Assembly (NCBI GenBank): GCA_014860725.1
Contig: JACZJD010000256.1
Span: 1-17,019, forward strand
Length of the DNA: 17,019 nucleotides
Reading direction: 5' to 3'
From: Aquamicrobium sp.
Lineage (GTDB): Bacteria; Pseudomonadota; Alphaproteobacteria; Rhizobiales; Rhizobiaceae
Each line of letters opens with the position of its first letter. Within the stretch, counting starts at the first letter, position 1. The notes under the pieces were generated by a model. That model did no database searches, was not told the origin of the DNA, and saw only the letters and a list, made by a program, of their open reading frames with translations. Shown piece by piece: positions 7,029 to 15,157 of the stretch. Made by a program: the position numbers and the translations under genes.

Positions 7029-8216
7029 ATGAGCGCCAACGACGTCGTCATCACCGGTATCGGGCTCGTCTCCTCGCTCGGCGAGGGGGCCGACCGGCAC
7101 TGGCAGGTGCTCTCCGCGCCGGGGACCGCGCCCGTCATCGAGACGGAGCGCTTCGCGCCCTATACGGTCCATCCCCTGCCCCAGATCGACTGGGGCCTCC
7201 AGATCCCCAAGCGCGGCGACCAGCGCCAGATGGAGACCTGGCAGCGGCTCGGCACCTATGTGGCGGGCCTCGCGCTCGACGATGCCGGCATCAAGGACGA
7301 CGAGGCGCTGCTCTCGGCCATGGACATGATCGTGGCCGCCGGCGGCGGCGAGCGCGACGTCGCCGTCGATCAGGCGATCCTCGACGCCGGGCGCACGCGC
7401 AACGACCGCGACCTGCTGTTGAACGAGAAGCTGACGACGGAGCTGCGCCCCACCCTCTTCCTCGCCCAGCTCTCCAACCTTCTCGCCGGCAACATCTCCA
7501 TCGTCCACAAGGTCACGGGCTCCTCGCGCACCTTCATGGGCGAGGAAGGCGCGGGCGTCGCCGCGGTCGAGACCGCGGCCGCGCGCATCCGCGCCGGCCA
7601 GTCGACCCATGCGCTCGTCGGCGGCGCGTTCCAGACCGAGCATCCCGACATGCTGCTCGGCTACGAGCTCGGCGGCCTCCTGCACCGCAAGCGCTGGAAG
7701 TCGGTGTGGAAGCGGGCGGCGAACGACGGCGGCGGCATCGTCACCGGCTCGGGCGCGGCCTTCCTGGTGCTCGAATCGCGCGAGCATGCGGAGAAGCGCG
7801 GCCGCACCGCCTATGCCGCCATCGGCAAGGTCGAATCCGGCCGGGCGCGCCGCGCCGAGGGCAACCTCACCGAGGCGATCTCGGGCATCGTGCGCGCGCT
7901 CGGCGCGCCGAAGCAGCGGCTTCTGGCGATCTCCGGCGCATCGGGCGCGCATGCCGCGACCGGCGCGGAGCGCTCGGCGCTGTCGGCGGCGGGCGATTTC
8001 GCCGTGCGCGGCTTCTCCTCGCTCACCGGGCACATGAAGGAGGCGCAGTTCCCCTTCGCCATCGCGCTCGCGGCGCTCGCCATCCGCAACGGCGCGCCCT
8101 ACCCGCCCTTCGATCCCGAGAACGAAGGCGACATCGACGGCGCGCCGCGCGCGGCGCTCGCGACTGCGGTCGGCTATCGCCGCTTCGAGGGCGCCGCCCT
8201 CGTGGTCGCGTCCTGA
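7029..8216 (+). CDS. fabF2XL: Ketosynthase-like protein without catalytic Cys (chain-length-factor-like, FabF2XL)
   Basis: This 395-residue protein has the thiolase/ketosynthase fold: VVITGIGLVSSLG at the start and TGHMKEAQFPFAI matching the IGHTLSAAGAVEA region, keeping that histidine (H335). The active-site segment reads FMGEEGAGVAAVE (residues 169-181). Aligned with the TAC(A/T)SG motif of FabF, the catalytic Cys falls on E173. The NAHGTST histidine is also gone (ISGASGA at 301-307). It should not condense acyl chains by itself. The GEEGAG segment resembles the GEQAGG segment of type II polyketide chain-length factors, so a non-catalytic partner of the following ketosynthase is the best reading. 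It lies 66 bases after acpXL, with GAGGG at 7020-7024 before ATG 7029, and 17 bases before the next gene. The symbol follows the rhizobial cluster order. Confidence 0.85.
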   Translation: MSANDVVITGIGLVSSLGEGADRHWQVLSAPGTAPVIETERFAPYTVHPLPQIDWGLQIPKRGDQRQMETWQRLGTYVAGLALDDAGIKDDEALLSAMDMIVAAGGGERDVAVDQAILDAGRTRNDRDLLLNEKLTTELRPTLFLAQLSNLLAGNISIVHKVTGSSRTFMGEEGAGVAAVETAAARIRAGQSTHALVGGAFQTEHPDMLLGYELGGLLHRKRWKSVWKRAANDGGGIVTGSGAAFLVLESREHAEKRGRTAYAAIGKVESGRARRAEGNLTEAISGIVRALGAPKQRLLAISGASGAHAATGAERSALSAAGDFAVRGFSSLTGHMKEAQFPFAIALAALAIRNGAPYPPFDPENEGDIDGAPRAALATAVGYRRFEGAALVVAS

Positions 8217-8233
8217 GACGGAGGCGCAAAGCC

Positions 8234-9511
8234 ATGGCACGCACCACCACCGACCATCTCGGCCGCCCCGTCGTCGCGGTGACGGGCGTCGGCGTCGTCA
8301 CCTCGCTCGGCCAGGGCGTCGCCGACAACTGGGCCGCGCTCACCTCGGGCCGCTCCGGCATCCGCCCGATCACCCGCTTCCCGGTCGATCACCTCGCCAC
8401 CACCATCGCCGGCACGGTCGATTTCCTGCCGTCGAGCGACAGGGGCGCGAGCGCGCTGACCTACGAGCTCGCCGAGCTTGCCGCGCTGGAGGCAGTGTCC
8501 GGCGCCGGCCTCGACGTCGGCGACTTCGCCGGCCCGCTCTTCCTCGCCTCGCCGCCGGTCGAGCTCGACTGGCACGACCGCTTCCGCCTCTACGATTCCG
8601 CCGACCTCGCCCTGCCCGAATACGAGCGGCTGCTCGCCGCCGCCCGCGAGGAGCTGAGCGAGGAGACGCTGGAATCCTCGCAGTTCGGCGCGATCGCCGA
8701 CCGGCTTGCCGACCGCTTCGGCGCCCGCGGCCTGCCGGTGACGCTGTCCACGGCCTGCGCCTCGGGCGCGACCGCGATCCAGCTCGGCGTCGAGGCCATC
8801 CGCCGCGGCGAGACCGACCGGGCGCTGTCCATCGGCTCGGACGGCTCGGCCACCGCCGAGGCGCTGATCCGCTTCTCGCTTCTCTCCGCGCTCTCGACCC
8901 AGAACGGGGAGCCGCAGAAGGCGTCGAAGCCGTTCTCCAAGGACCGCGACGGCTTCGTGCTCGCCGAAGGCTCGGCCGCGCTGGTGCTGGAATCGCTCGA
9001 AAGCGCGCGCGCCCGCGGCGCGAAGGTGCTGGGCATTGTCGCCGGCTGCGGCGAGAAGGCCGATGACTTCCACCGCACCCGCTCCAAGCCCGACGGCTCG
9101 CCGGCCATCGCCGCCGTGCGCGCCGCACTCGCCGATGCCGGCCTGGGCGAGGACGGCATCGACTACGTCAACGCCCACGGCACCTCGACGCCCGAGAACG
9201 ACAAGATGGAGCACCTGTCGCTCTCGACCGTGTTCGGCGAGCGCATGAAGAGCCTGCCGGTATCGTCCAACAAGTCGATGATCGGCCACACCCTGTCCGC
9301 CGCCGGCGCGGTCGAGGCGGTGTTCTCGATCCTGACCATGACCGAGGGCGTCATCCCGCCGACCATCAACTACGACCAGCCCGACCCGTCGATCGAGCTC
9401 GACGTGGTGCCGAACGTGAAGCGCGAGGCGCAGGTTTCGACCGTCTTGTCGAACTCCTTCGGCTTCGGCGGGCAGAACGCATGCCTTGTCATGGCGCGGG
9501 AACCCGGCTAA
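8234..9511 (+). CDS. fabF1XL: 3-oxoacyl-ACP synthase, catalytic partner (FabF1XL)
   Basis: This 425-residue FabF-type condensing enzyme extends acyl-AcpXL with malonyl units. The Cys-His-His triad is intact: C175 in STACASGA, H315 in NAHGTSTPEND and H352 in MIGHTLSAAGAVEA. The terminal GFGGQNACLV motif is also intact. An insertion-rich stretch at about residues 105-150 (ELDWHDRFRLYDSADLALPEYERLLAAAREE) is longer than in the housekeeping FabF and may relate to the very long substrate or to pairing. ATG 8234 has GGAGG at 8220-8224. Only 17 bases separate it from the upstream Cys-less ketosynthase, which fits a KS-alpha/KS-beta pair made together. A 40-base spacer leads to the oxidoreductase gene. 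Confidence 0.93.
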   Translation: MARTTTDHLGRPVVAVTGVGVVTSLGQGVADNWAALTSGRSGIRPITRFPVDHLATTIAGTVDFLPSSDRGASALTYELAELAALEAVSGAGLDVGDFAGPLFLASPPVELDWHDRFRLYDSADLALPEYERLLAAAREELSEETLESSQFGAIADRLADRFGARGLPVTLSTACASGATAIQLGVEAIRRGETDRALSIGSDGSATAEALIRFSLLSALSTQNGEPQKASKPFSKDRDGFVLAEGSAALVLESLESARARGAKVLGIVAGCGEKADDFHRTRSKPDGSPAIAAVRAALADAGLGEDGIDYVNAHGTSTPENDKMEHLSLSTVFGERMKSLPVSSNKSMIGHTLSAAGAVEAVFSILTMTEGVIPPTINYDQPDPSIELDVVPNVKREAQVSTVLSNSFGFGGQNACLVMAREPG

Positions 9512-9551
9512 CCCGCTCCGCGACACGCAAGCCAGAAGCGGACATATCCCC

Positions 9552-10580
9552 ATGCGCGCATTGCAACTCGTCGAGGACCGGCGGCTGGAAGCCGTCGATC
9601 TGCCGCCGCCGCCGCCGCCCGGAGTGGGCGAGGTCACGGTGCGCATCCGCGCCGTGGCGCTCAACCACATCGACGTGTGGGGCTGGCGCGGCATGGCCTT
9701 CGCCAAGCGCAAGATGCCGCTCGTCATCGGCGCGGAAGCCTCCGGCGAGGTCGAGGAGATCGGCCCCGGCGTCGCAAACCTCCTGCCCGGCCAGATCGTC
9801 TCGATCTACGGCGCGCGCACCTGCGGGCGCTGCCGCGCCTGCCGCGAGGGCCGCGACAATCTGTGCGGCCACGTCTCGGGCGTCCACGGCTTCCATCTCG
9901 ACGGTTTCGCGCAGGAGAAGGTCAACCTGCCGGCCCGTCTGCTCGTCCCCGCCCCGCCCGGCGTCGACGAGATCGGCGCGGCGGTCGCGCCCGTCACCTT
10001 CGGCACGGTCGAGCACATGCTGTTCGACAATGCGAAGCTCGAACCCGGCGAGACCATCCTCGTCCATGCCGGCGGCTCCGGCATCGGCTCGGCCGCGATC
10101 CAGCTTGCAAAGCGCATGGGCTGCACGGTCATCACCACCGTCGGCTCAAACGACAAGATCGACAAGGCCAGGGCGCTCGGCGCCGACCACGTCATCAACT
10201 ACCGCGAGGACCGCTTCGAGGGCGTGGTGCGCAAGCTCACCGCCAAGAAGGGCGTCGACGTGGTGTTCGAGCATGTCGGGGCCGACACCTGGGCCGGCTC
10301 CATGCTGTCGCTGAAGCGCGGCGGCCGCCTCGTCACCTGCGGCTCCACCTCCGGCGTCTCGACCTCGATGAACCTGATGCAGCTCTTCCAGCAGCAGCTC
10401 AAGATCCTCGGCTCGTTCGGCTGCCGCATCGAGAACATGGAGAACGCCATGCTCAAGATGGCGGCCGGCATCGTCAGGCCGGTGATCGACACCGAGGTCG
10501 GCTTCGACGACATCGACGTCGCGCTGCGCCGCATGGAAGGCCGCGACGTATTCGGCAAGATCATCCTGCGGATCGCCTGA
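9552..10580 (+). CDS. adh2XL: MDR-family zinc-binding dehydrogenase/reductase of the C28 acyl cluster
   Basis: This 342-residue medium-chain dehydrogenase/reductase has a GroES-like N-terminal half, the GGSGIGSAAIQLAK nucleotide-binding motif at 174-187, and a four-cysteine structural zinc site (C91, C94, C97, C105). The catalytic zinc ligands of true alcohol dehydrogenases are missing: the first Cys position reads N38 in LNHIDVW, and the GHE motif reads GAEASG with A61. It therefore looks like a quinone-oxidoreductase/enoyl-reductase type enzyme rather than a classical zinc alcohol dehydrogenase. Its position between the ketosynthases and lpxXL suggests a reductive step on the long acyl chain, which is inference. 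The binding site before ATG 9552 is weak. Its TGA overlaps the lpxXL ATG by one base (TGATG at 10578-10582). The symbol follows the rhizobial cluster name. Confidence 0.88.
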   Translation: MRALQLVEDRRLEAVDLPPPPPPGVGEVTVRIRAVALNHIDVWGWRGMAFAKRKMPLVIGAEASGEVEEIGPGVANLLPGQIVSIYGARTCGRCRACREGRDNLCGHVSGVHGFHLDGFAQEKVNLPARLLVPAPPGVDEIGAAVAPVTFGTVEHMLFDNAKLEPGETILVHAGGSGIGSAAIQLAKRMGCTVITTVGSNDKIDKARALGADHVINYREDRFEGVVRKLTAKKGVDVVFEHVGADTWAGSMLSLKRGGRLVTCGSTSGVSTSMNLMQLFQQQLKILGSFGCRIENMENAMLKMAAGIVRPVIDTEVGFDDIDVALRRMEGRDVFGKIILRIA

Positions 10581-11575
10581 TGGCGCAGGGGCGCGCGCCG
10601 TTCCTGAGGCCGCTCGCCGCGCGCACGCTGCGCATCGCCAAGCGCGTCGAGCACTGGCTGGTCGGGCAGCTCGTCTTCGCCATCCTGTGGCTCCTGCGCC
10701 TCCTGCCGCCCGACAGGGCGCTGAACTTCGCCGACCGCGTCGCCCGCCGGGTCGGCCCGCTCGTCGGCCGCCACCGCGTCGCGATGGACAACCTGCGCCG
10801 CGCCTATCCCGAGAAGAGCGAGGAAGAGCTCGAAGCCATCGCCTCGGACATGTGGGGCAACATGGCGCGGCTTGCCGGCGAATATCTCTATCTCGACCGG
10901 ATGTTCGACCTCGAGCCGCGCGACGGCGAGGCCGCGCGCGTCGAGGTCGTCGGCGAGGAGATCTTCCTGCGCCTGCGCGAGGACAGGCGGCCGCACATCT
11001 TCTTCACCGCCCACACCGGCAATTTCGAGCTGCTGCCGGTCGCAGCCTCCCTCTACGACCTGCCGGTGACGGCACTGTTCCGCGCACCGAACAATCCCTA
11101 CATCGCGAAATACATCTTCTCGACGCGCGCCGAAGCCATGGGCGAGCTGATCGCCTCGCGCGCCGGCGCGGCGTTCGGCCTCGCCCGCGTGCTGGAGCGC
11201 GGCGGCAACATCGGCGTCCTCGTCGACCAGAAGTTCCGCCGCGGCGTGCCGACCACCTTCTTCGGCCGCCCCTGCAACACCAGCCCGCTCGTCGCCAAGC
11301 TCGCCCGCCAGTACGATTGCGACGTGCATCCCGCCCGCTCGATCCGCCTGCCCGGCAACCGCTTCCGGCTGGAGGTCTACGACAGGCTGGAGCTGCCGCG
11401 CACGCCGACCGGCACGGTGGACGTCGCCGCGACCTCGCAGCTTCTCAACGACGTGGTCGAAGGCTGGGTGCGCGAGCATCCCGGCCAGTGGATGTGGTTC
11501 CACAAGCGCTGGCAGCTCGACGGCAAGCCGGCGCGGAAGCCGACCGCCGAATCGCCGGCCGGCCCTCAGTCCTGA
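10580..11575 (+). CDS. lpxXL: Very-long-chain lipid A acyltransferase
   Basis: This 331-residue LpxL/HtrB-family acyltransferase is expected at the inner membrane, with a hydrophobic anchor at about residues 26-44. The catalytic H-x4-E motif is HTGNFE (H145, E150), followed by LFRAPNNPYI and later GVLVDQKFRRGVPTTFFGRP and WMWFHKRW, all typical of the family. In rhizobia and Brucella LpxXL moves the C28 hydroxy-acyl group from AcpXL onto lipid A, giving a membrane-spanning lipid A form linked to envelope stability and host interaction. The cluster with acpXL supports that specificity over general lauroyl transfer. There is no separate ribosome binding site. The ATG shares one base with the upstream TGA, so translation is probably coupled. 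The last 10 bases overlap the convergent L,D-transpeptidase gene. Confidence 0.94.
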   Translation: MAQGRAPFLRPLAARTLRIAKRVEHWLVGQLVFAILWLLRLLPPDRALNFADRVARRVGPLVGRHRVAMDNLRRAYPEKSEEELEAIASDMWGNMARLAGEYLYLDRMFDLEPRDGEAARVEVVGEEIFLRLREDRRPHIFFTAHTGNFELLPVAASLYDLPVTALFRAPNNPYIAKYIFSTRAEAMGELIASRAGAAFGLARVLERGGNIGVLVDQKFRRGVPTTFFGRPCNTSPLVAKLARQYDCDVHPARSIRLPGNRFRLEVYDRLELPRTPTGTVDVAATSQLLNDVVEGWVREHPGQWMWFHKRWQLDGKPARKPTAESPAGPQS

Positions 11576-11997
11576 ACGATGATGCGGGTGTTGCCCGGCC
11601 CGACCTGGCGCACCAGGCTGTAGAAGGTCTCGGCATTGGGCGTGGCGAGCCGTACGCAACCATGCGAGGCGGGACTGCCCAGCCGGCCGACCGCCGACGT
11701 GCCGTGCACGGCCCAGCCGCGGTCGTAGAACACCGCGAACGGCATCGGCGACATGTCGTACTTGCGCGAGTGCCACATCTTGTGCATGCGCTGCGGCCGG
11801 TATTCGCCGCGCGGCGTCACGTAGCCGGGGCGCGCCGTCGAGACCGGCCATTCGTGCAGCACCTTGCCGTGATGGGTGACGGTCATCTTCTGCGCCGCCA
11901 CGTCGACGCGGGCGACCAGCGTCGCCGCCTGCGCCGGAAGCGCCCACAGCGCGAGGCCCGTTGCCACGGTTGCGATGAGACGCTTCGTGCCTGCCAT
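11566..11997 (-). CDS. Small secreted L,D-transpeptidase (YkuD domain)
   Basis: This protein has 143 residues from ATG 11997, which is chosen because it gives a clean signal peptide (MAGTKRLIATVATGLALWALPAQA, residues 1-24) and has AGGGG about nine bases upstream. A longer frame from 12063 would bury that signal. The YkuD domain fills the mature protein. WAVHGTSAVGRLGSPASHGCVRL carries H98 and the nucleophile C114, with the SHGCxR motif complete. Such periplasmic enzymes form 3-3 peptidoglycan cross-links or attach proteins to the wall, using tetrapeptide stems as donors. It has no LysM or other binding domain, so it is a minimal version. It converges on lpxXL with a 10-base overlap and diverges from the M20 gene across a 188-base regulatory gap. 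Confidence 0.9.
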   Translation of the reverse strand: MAGTKRLIATVATGLALWALPAQAATLVARVDVAAQKMTVTHHGKVLHEWPVSTARPGYVTPRGEYRPQRMHKMWHSRKYDMSPMPFAVFYDRGWAVHGTSAVGRLGSPASHGCVRLATPNAETFYSLVRQVGPGNTRIIVQD

Positions 11998-12067
11998 GCC
12001 TGAAACCCCTTGCCCGGTTGCCTGAAAGCCGTTGCCTGAGAATCGCCGCGCGATCGTTCGCATCCGC

Positions 12068-12153
12068 GCATCTTGCCGGAAATTTCCTAACAGGAAATCG
12101 CCGTTTCGTGGTCAAATCCGCGTGAGACGCTGGCCCAATGCCGGCATCTTGCC
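12068..12153. promoter_or_regulatory. Repeat-rich divergent control region between ldt-type gene and M20 gene
   Basis: The 188-base gap (11998-12185) holds a perfect palindrome GGAAATTTCC (12078-12087) and an overlapping inverted repeat ATTTCC-N5-GGAAAT (12082-12098). It also holds an exact direct repeat GCATCTTGCC at 12068-12077 and 12144-12153. These are AT-richer than the surroundings and may be regulator sites, but no known regulator motif is recognised. Confidence 0.35.
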
Positions 12154-12185
12154 AGACTTCCGCGACCCTGCTCTAGAGTGCGGCC

Positions 12186-13490
12186 ATGAACGAACGCCTT
12201 TTCCGCGCCGTCGAGGCGCGCCGCGACGACCTCGTGGCGCTTGCCTCCGAACTGATCCGTTTCCCGACCGTCAACCCGCCGGGCGAAGCCTACACGCCCT
12301 GCGCCGAATATATCGGCGTGCGGCTCAGGAAGCGCGGCTTCGAGACGCGCCTGATCCGCGGCGAGGGCACGCCCGGCGACAACGACCGCTACCCGCGCAC
12401 CAACGTCGTGGCCCGCCGCGAGGGCCGCGCCCCCGGCGCCACGGTCCACTTCAACTCGCATATCGACGTGGTCGAGGCCGGCGACGGCTGGACCGTCGAT
12501 CCCTTCGCCGGCACGGTCAGGGACGGGCGCGTCTACGGCCGCGGCGCCTGCGACATGAAGGGCGGGCTCGCCGCCTCGATCGTCGCCGCCGAGGCGTTCA
12601 TGGACGTCTTTCCGGACTTTCCCGGCGCCATCGAGATTTCCGGCACGGTGGACGAGGAATCGGGCGGCTTCGGCGGCGTCGCCTATCTCGCCTCCAAGGG
12701 CTTCTTCTCGCGGCCGCGCGTCGACCACGTCATCATCCCCGAGCCGCTGAACAAGGACCGCATCTGCCTCGGCCATCGCGGCGTCTGGTGGGCCGAGATC
12801 GAGACCCGGGGTTCGATCGCCCACGGTTCGATGCCGTTCCTCGGCGATTCGGCGATCCGCCACATGGGCGCCGTGCTCAACGCCTTCGAGGAGGAGCTTT
12901 TCCCGGCGCTGGACCGCAAGCAGACTGAAATGCCCGTGGTGCCGGAAGGCGCGCGGCGCTCGACCATGAACATCAACTCCATCCATGGCGGCCAGACCGA
13001 GGACTTCTTCCCCGGCCTGCCCTCGCCCAACGTGCCGGATTCCTGCCGCACGGTGATCGACCGCCGCTTCCTGCTCGAGGAATCGCTCGACGAGGTGAAG
13101 GGCGAGGTCGTCTCCATCCTCGAGCGCCTGAAGCGCGACCGGCCGAAGTTCGACTACGCCATCCGCGACCTGATGGAGGTGCTGCCAACCATGACCGAGC
13201 GCAACGCGCCCGTGGTGACGGCGGTGGCCGAAGGCATCCGCACCATCTTCGGCCGCGAGCCGGACTACGTCATCTCGCCCGGCACCTACGACCAGAAGCA
13301 CATCGCCCGCATCGGCCACCTGCACGACTGCATCGCCTACGGCCCCGGCATCCTCGACCTCGCCCACCGGCCGGACGAATGGGTCGGCATCGACGACATG
13401 GTCGAATCGGCCAAGGTGATGGCGATCTCGCTCGACGCGCTGCTGCGCGGCGTGCATCACCATGCGCACCACCACCGTCATCATGCGTGA
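12186..13490 (+). CDS. M20 family metallopeptidase/deacylase (ArgE/DapE type)
   Basis: This 434-residue di-zinc hydrolase belongs to the acetylornithine deacetylase/succinyl-diaminopimelate desuccinylase superfamily. Metal and catalytic residues are in place: H92 and D94 in FNSHIDVV, bridging D123 in GACDMKGG, base E157 and ligand E158 in VDEESGG, E186 in IIPEPLNKD, and H394 in GILDLAHRPDEW. The central dimerisation lid domain is at about residues 195-310. It ends in a striking tail with eight histidines in the last eleven residues (424-434). The binding site before ATG 12186 is poor. The substrate is not evident. The peptide-type importer starting 132 bases downstream suggests it cleaves an amide or peptide brought in by that system. 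True ArgE or DapE is less likely because neither pathway has neighbours here. Confidence 0.88.
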   Translation: MNERLFRAVEARRDDLVALASELIRFPTVNPPGEAYTPCAEYIGVRLRKRGFETRLIRGEGTPGDNDRYPRTNVVARREGRAPGATVHFNSHIDVVEAGDGWTVDPFAGTVRDGRVYGRGACDMKGGLAASIVAAEAFMDVFPDFPGAIEISGTVDEESGGFGGVAYLASKGFFSRPRVDHVIIPEPLNKDRICLGHRGVWWAEIETRGSIAHGSMPFLGDSAIRHMGAVLNAFEEELFPALDRKQTEMPVVPEGARRSTMNINSIHGGQTEDFFPGLPSPNVPDSCRTVIDRRFLLEESLDEVKGEVVSILERLKRDRPKFDYAIRDLMEVLPTMTERNAPVVTAVAEGIRTIFGREPDYVISPGTYDQKHIARIGHLHDCIAYGPGILDLAHRPDEWVGIDDMVESAKVMAISLDALLRGVHHHAHHHRHHA

Positions 13491-13622
13491 CGGGCCGCTG
13501 CCGCCGACGGCGGCGCCCCTCGCCCGCTGCCTGCCCTATCGCAGCGCAACAAAGCCGATTTACTCGCCGGCCGTTTCGCGCTTTGATCGCCGGCAAAGAC
13601 CGTCCGTTTCAGGGAGAGAGTG

Positions 13623-15104
13623 ATGAAGCCGTTGAACTCCATACTGGCCGCCGCCGTGCTGGCGCTGGCCGCAACCGCGTCCGCCCATGCCGCGCGCACC
13701 GACGTCGTGATCGGCATGGTGCTGGAGCCGCCGCATCTCGACCCGACGGCGGGCGCCGCCGCCGCCATCAAGGAAGTCGGCTACGCCAACATCTTCGAGG
13801 GCATCACCCGCATCGGCCCCGACGGCCAGGTGCAGCCCGGCCTCGCCGAAAGCTGGGAAATCTCCGACGACGGCAAGGTCTACACCTTCAAGCTGCGCAC
13901 CGGCGTGAAGTTCCACGACGGCGCCGACTTCAGCGCTGACGACGTCAAGTTCTCCATCGAGCGCGCGATGGCCGAGGATTCCGTCAACCCGCAGAAGGGC
14001 CTCTATTCCGCCATCGACACGGTCGAGGTCGTGGACCCCGCCACCGTCGTCGTGACGCTCAAGCACCCGCAGGGCGCGTTCCTGTGGAACATGGGCTGGG
14101 GCGAGGCCGCCATCGTGTCGCCGGCCTCCGCCGACAACAACAAGGAGCACCCGATCGGCACCGGCCCGTTCAAGTTCGAGAGCTGGGCCAAGGGCTCCTC
14201 GATCAAGCTGGTGAAGAACCCCGACTACTGGGGCGATCCCGTCGCGCTCGACCGCGCCGAGTTCCGCATCGTGCCCGATGCTGCGGCCGCCATTCCGGCG
14301 CTGCTTTCCGGCGACGTCCACGCCTTCTCCAACATGCCGGCGGGTGACGCCCTGCCGCAGATCCAGGCCGACCCGCGCTTCAAGGTCGTCATCGGCTCGA
14401 CCGAGGGCGAGACGGTGCTTTCCACCAACAACAAGAAGGAGCCGTTCGACAAGCTCCAGGTGCGCCAGGCCATCGCGCACGCGCTCAACCGCGACGAGCT
14501 GATCGCCGGCACCATGTCCGGCCTCGGCGTGCCGATCGGCTCGCACTTCGCGCCGCATCATCCGGCCTATGTCGACCTGACCGGCACCTATCCCCACGAT
14601 CCGAACCGGGCCAAGGAGCTTCTGGCCGAAGCCGGGCTGCCGGACGGCTTCTCCGCGACGCTCAAGCTGCCGCCGCCGTCCTATGCCCGCGAAGGCGGCG
14701 AGATCATCGCCTCGCAGCTCCGGCAGGTCGGCATCAACCTCGAGATCATCCCCCTCGAATGGGCCGACTGGCTGAAGCAGGTCTTCACCGAGAAGGACTA
14801 CGATCTCTCCATCGTCAGCCACGTCGAGCCGATGGACATCGGCATCTACGCCCGCCCCGACTACTACTTCCAGTACCAGAACCCCGAGTTCAACGCGGTG
14901 ATGGAGGAGCTGGAGGTGACGACCGACGAGGCCAGGCGCAACGAGCTCTATGGCAAGGCGCAGCGCATCCTCGCAGAGGACGCGCCCGTCGGCTTCCTGT
15001 TCCAGATGCCCAAGGTCGGCGTCTGGGACGCCAAGCTCGAAGGCATGTGGGAGAACTGGCCGCTCTCCGTCGCCGACCTGACCAAGGTCCGCTGGACCGA
15101 GTAA
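13623..15104 (+). CDS. ABC transporter substrate-binding protein, family 5 (DppA/OppA type)
   Basis: This 493-residue periplasmic binding protein has a signal peptide (residues 1-23, cleavage after AHA) without a lipobox cysteine. Family 5 landmarks are present: GMVLEPPHLDPT, GLAESWEISDDGKVYTFKLRTGVKFHDGADFSADDVKFSIERA (about residues 78-122), and the HPIGTGPFKFESW, VRQAIAHALNRDEL and PNRAKELLAEAGLP blocks. It delivers peptides, opines or similar compounds to the permeases encoded next. ATG 13623 follows AGGGAGAGAG at 13611-13620, a strong binding site. GTG at 13620 is less likely. It is followed by a stable hairpin before the permease genes, which would favour more binding protein than membrane components. 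The ligand cannot be told from the sequence. Confidence 0.93.
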   Translation: MKPLNSILAAAVLALAATASAHAARTDVVIGMVLEPPHLDPTAGAAAAIKEVGYANIFEGITRIGPDGQVQPGLAESWEISDDGKVYTFKLRTGVKFHDGADFSADDVKFSIERAMAEDSVNPQKGLYSAIDTVEVVDPATVVVTLKHPQGAFLWNMGWGEAAIVSPASADNNKEHPIGTGPFKFESWAKGSSIKLVKNPDYWGDPVALDRAEFRIVPDAAAAIPALLSGDVHAFSNMPAGDALPQIQADPRFKVVIGSTEGETVLSTNNKKEPFDKLQVRQAIAHALNRDELIAGTMSGLGVPIGSHFAPHHPAYVDLTGTYPHDPNRAKELLAEAGLPDGFSATLKLPPPSYAREGGEIIASQLRQVGINLEIIPLEWADWLKQVFTEKDYDLSIVSHVEPMDIGIYARPDYYFQYQNPEFNAVMEELEVTTDEARRNELYGKAQRILAEDAPVGFLFQMPKVGVWDAKLEGMWENWPLSVADLTKVRWTE

Positions 15105-15122
15105 CGGCCCGCACCCGACGTG

Positions 15123-15157
15123 CCTCCCCCGCGCCGCCCGCGCGGGGGAGGTCTTTT
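15123..15157 (+). terminator. Intercistronic hairpin/partial terminator between binding protein and permease genes
   Basis: A perfect 12-bp GC stem (15123-15134 with 15140-15151, CCTCCCCCGCGC and its complement) has a 5-base loop and is followed by TCTTTT at 15152-15157. Because the permease genes continue on the same strand only 26 bases later, it probably reduces read-through or protects the binding-protein message from 3' decay rather than ending the operon. Confidence 0.75.

Noticed and set aside
13500..13514. GCCGCC-GAC-GGCGGC hairpin after the M20 gene
   Set aside because: Short stem, no T run, and common by chance in DNA of this composition; not called as a terminator.
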